In this document: one piece after another, positions 12,013-13,501 of the stretch | Numbering within the stretch: the stretch's first letter is position 1 | How the letters are laid out: every line of letters begins with the position of its first letter | Assembly (NCBI GenBank): GCA_031430645.1 | Contig: JANPBY010000017.1 | Span: 1-13,501 of the forward strand | Direction of reading: 5' to 3' | From: JANPBY01 sp031430645 | GTDB lineage: Bacteria > Actinomycetota > Actinomycetes > DATJPE01 | DNA length: 13,501 nt | Position numbers and translations under genes: made by a program | Notes under the pieces: generated by a model | Databases searched by the model: none | What the model saw: only the letters and a program-made list of their open reading frames with translations | What the model was told of the DNA's origin: nothing

Positions 12013-13376
12013 CACGCGTCCAGCTCCCGCAACGCATCCTCGATGGCCCGGTGGAACGTCGGGTAAGCCCAGATCATCGAGCGCAGCGTGACCAAAGGCA
12101 CCTCGCCCGCCACCGCAACCGCAAGCGCCGACATCACCTCACCGCCCGACGGACCAACGACGGTCCCTCCGACCAGCACGCCACGGTCCACATCAGCCAC
12201 CAGCTTGACAACCCCGGTCGCCCGCGCGAGCCACCCCCGAGCAGATGTGCTCAGGTCGCTGACCGCGACGGCCACCGAGATCCCTGCAGCCCGCGCCTGC
12301 ACCTCCGTCAGCCCGACGGCACCGACCTCAGGATCGGTGAACGTCACCCGGGGTGATGCGGCGTACGACGCCCAGGGGCGGTCGTGGCCCAGCAGATCGG
12401 CAAGCACGAGCTCTGCTTGATACATCGCCATGTGGGTGAAGGCACCCTTGCCCGTCACGTCGCCCACGGCCCAAACCCCGTCGACGCCCACCACCCGGCA
12501 ACGCTCGTCGATGGGAAGAGCTCGCGCCGTGTCGTCCACACCGAGCGCTCCCGCCCCGAAGGCCGCGAGGTCGACCCGGCGACCAGTTGCCACGAGCAGC
12601 TGCTCGCCCGTCACCTCACCCGCCGTGGTCGTCACGGTGAACTGAGACCCATCATGGGCGGCCTGCTGCGCCTTGGCGCCGACCAGGACCTTGATCCCCT
12701 CCTCGGTGAAGGTGCGGGTGATTGACTCCGACGCTTCAGGTTCCTCAAGGACCAACAACCGGTCGGCTGCTTCGACAACGGTCACCCGCGCCCCGAAGCG
12801 CGCGAAGACCTGCGCGAGTTCGAGTCCGATGGCTCCGCCGCCCAAGACAACGAGCGACTCGGGCACCTGCTCGGTCGCGATCGCCTCCCGATTCGTCCAG
12901 TACGGCGTGCCGGCGAGCCCCTCGATCGGGGGGATGGCCGCACTCGACCCGGTCGCCACGATCAGGGCGCGGCTCGCCTCGTACTCCACTCCGTCGACCT
13001 CAACGACGCGCGGCCCCACGATCCGTCCGGAACCCCTGACGAGGCGCCCACCGTGGCCGATCAACCGATCGACGGCGACGGTGTCGTCCCAGGAATCGGT
13101 GGCCTCGGCCCGGATCCGCTGGGCCACCGGTGCCCAGTCCGGCGTCACCGTTGCTGACCCGGCGAGCCCATCGACGCGACGTGCCTCAGCCAGGGAGTCC
13201 GCGGCCCGGATCATCATCTTGCTGGGGACACAGCCCCAGTACGGGCATTCGCCGCCCACGAGCTCCTTCTCGATCCCGAGGACCGACCAACCCGCTTCAA
13301 GGAGCTTGCCCGACACCTCTTCCCCGCCGGGGCCAAGACCGAGCACGACTGCATCGACGACCTCACGCATGCCCAT
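12012..13376 (-). CDS. FAD-dependent pyridine nucleotide-disulfide oxidoreductase (Lpd/MerA-like)
   Basis: A 454-aa flavoprotein disulfide reductase. The FAD-binding start is VLGLGPGGEEV (11-21), and the redox disulfide is Cys44/Cys49 in GGECPYWGCVPSK (CxxxxC). The NAD(P)-binding motif LGGGAIGLELAQVFARFGARVTVVE follows in the middle, then the second FAD motif GVWAVGDVTGKGAFTHMA and the dimerisation domain. The usual C-terminal His-Glu dyad (HPTxxE) is replaced: the sequence reads WAYPTFHRAIEDAL. It therefore may not be a dihydrolipoamide dehydrogenase, and the substrate is unknown. Several in-frame ATGs exist (13385, 13376, 13370); 13376 is chosen because AGGA lies 8 nt upstream and the FAD motif then starts at the usual distance. 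It is followed at once by a 52-aa gene. Confidence 0.85.
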   Translation of the reverse strand: MGMREVVDAVVLGLGPGGEEVSGKLLEAGWSVLGIEKELVGGECPYWGCVPSKMMIRAADSLAEARRVDGLAGSATVTPDWAPVAQRIRAEATDSWDDTVAVDRLIGHGGRLVRGSGRIVGPRVVEVDGVEYEASRALIVATGSSAAIPPIEGLAGTPYWTNREAIATEQVPESLVVLGGGAIGLELAQVFARFGARVTVVEAADRLLVLEEPEASESITRTFTEEGIKVLVGAKAQQAAHDGSQFTVTTTAGEVTGEQLLVATGRRVDLAAFGAGALGVDDTARALPIDERCRVVGVDGVWAVGDVTGKGAFTHMAMYQAELVLADLLGHDRPWASYAASPRVTFTDPEVGAVGLTEVQARAAGISVAVAVSDLSTSARGWLARATGVVKLVADVDRGVLVGGTVVGPSGGEVMSALAVAVAGEVPLVTLRSMIWAYPTFHRAIEDALRELDA

Positions 13377-13415
13377 GACCCGCATCCTGCCATCCGGGCG
13401 GCCCCGGTCGCGCAC

Positions 13416-13501
13416 GCACCAGCGTCCGAGGAACTGAGGCGTCTACGCCTCAGTTCCTCGGACGCTAGGAGGAGTGCGGGAGAGCTAGGGAGCGCTGGTG
13501 C
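13416..13501. repeat. 22-bp perfect palindrome nested in a 9-bp terminal inverted repeat
   Basis: Arms 13421-13442 and 13445-13466 are perfect reverse complements over 22 bp with a 2-nt centre (CT). An outer pair, GCACCAGCG (13416-13424) and CGCTGGTGC (13493-13501), also matches perfectly over 9 bp and partly overlaps the inner left arm. It starts 31 nt upstream of the reductase gene's preferred third ATG region and runs to the window edge. It may be a terminator of a gene coming from the right, a repeated extragenic palindrome or a small mobile-element relic; the cut at the edge prevents a choice. Confidence 0.7.

Noticed and set aside
11227..12066. Long plus-strand reading frame (279 codons) through mscL and the following gap
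   Set aside because: It is a shifted shadow of mscL with an Arg/His-rich composition and runs antisense into the small gene and the reductase.
12673..13437. Plus-strand 254-codon frame antisense to the reductase
   Set aside because: Ser/Arg/Pro-rich composition typical of a high-GC antisense shadow; the minus strand has clear flavoprotein motifs.
1..13501. CRISPR arrays, insertion sequences, phage or toxin-antitoxin genes
   Set aside because: No regularly spaced direct repeats, transposase or integrase motifs were seen; the window is mostly conserved chromosomal backbone.

Overview
The window is high-GC DNA with the gene content and order of an actinomycete chromosome. GTG and TTG starts are frequent, gene packing is tight, and several starts look leaderless. 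The gene set matches a block I know from memory in Mycobacterium tuberculosis: mscL (Rv0985c), an FmdB-type protein (Rv0991c), 5-formyl-THF cyclo-ligase (Rv0992c), galU (Rv0993), moeA1 (Rv0994), rimJ (Rv0995), a membrane protein (Rv0996) and protein O-mannosyltransferase (Rv1002c). The genus cannot be fixed from sequence alone; a Micrococcales- or Propionibacteriales-like actinomycete is a guess. All functions are read from motifs and context; no search was run.

Layout. (1) 1-1742: an AT-rich hairpin, then a protein O-mannosyltransferase (+), ended by a strong symmetrical hairpin shared with a convergent tRNA-Ala(CGC) (-). (2) 1935-6739, minus strand: galU > moeA/glp > moaC > moaB > rimJ, with every junction a 4-base start/stop overlap, then a 111-nt gap and a three-TM protein of the GlpR/SepX divisome type. 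This mixes molybdenum cofactor genes with the galU-glp-rimJ-glpR cell division locus. (3) 6842-7435 (+): 5-formyltetrahydrofolate cyclo-ligase, divergent from galU. (4) 7506-8988: two overlapping fluoride channel genes (-) and a divergent nitroreductase (+) with a palindromic operator over its -10. (5) 9075-11662 (+): a CIRCE-like HrcA operator, an FmdB/Ruc-type zinc-ribbon protein with a disordered Ser/Lys tail, MTA phosphorylase, a SAF-domain membrane protein coupled to it, and mscL. (6) 11699-13501: a 29-bp inverted repeat, a 52-aa small protein gene coupled to a flavoprotein disulfide reductase (-), and a 22-bp perfect palindrome at the right edge.

How it fits together. Most of the window is conserved housekeeping: envelope precursors (UDP-glucose), protein mannosylation, cell division scaffolding, cofactor synthesis, folate salvage, methionine/polyamine by-product salvage, osmotic safety valve and fluoride export. 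The main points of interest are the heat-shock operator in front of the Ruc-like chaperone gene, moaC-moaB inside the glp-rimJ operon, the asymmetric fluoride channel pair, the small 52-aa gene, and two unexplained long inverted repeats.
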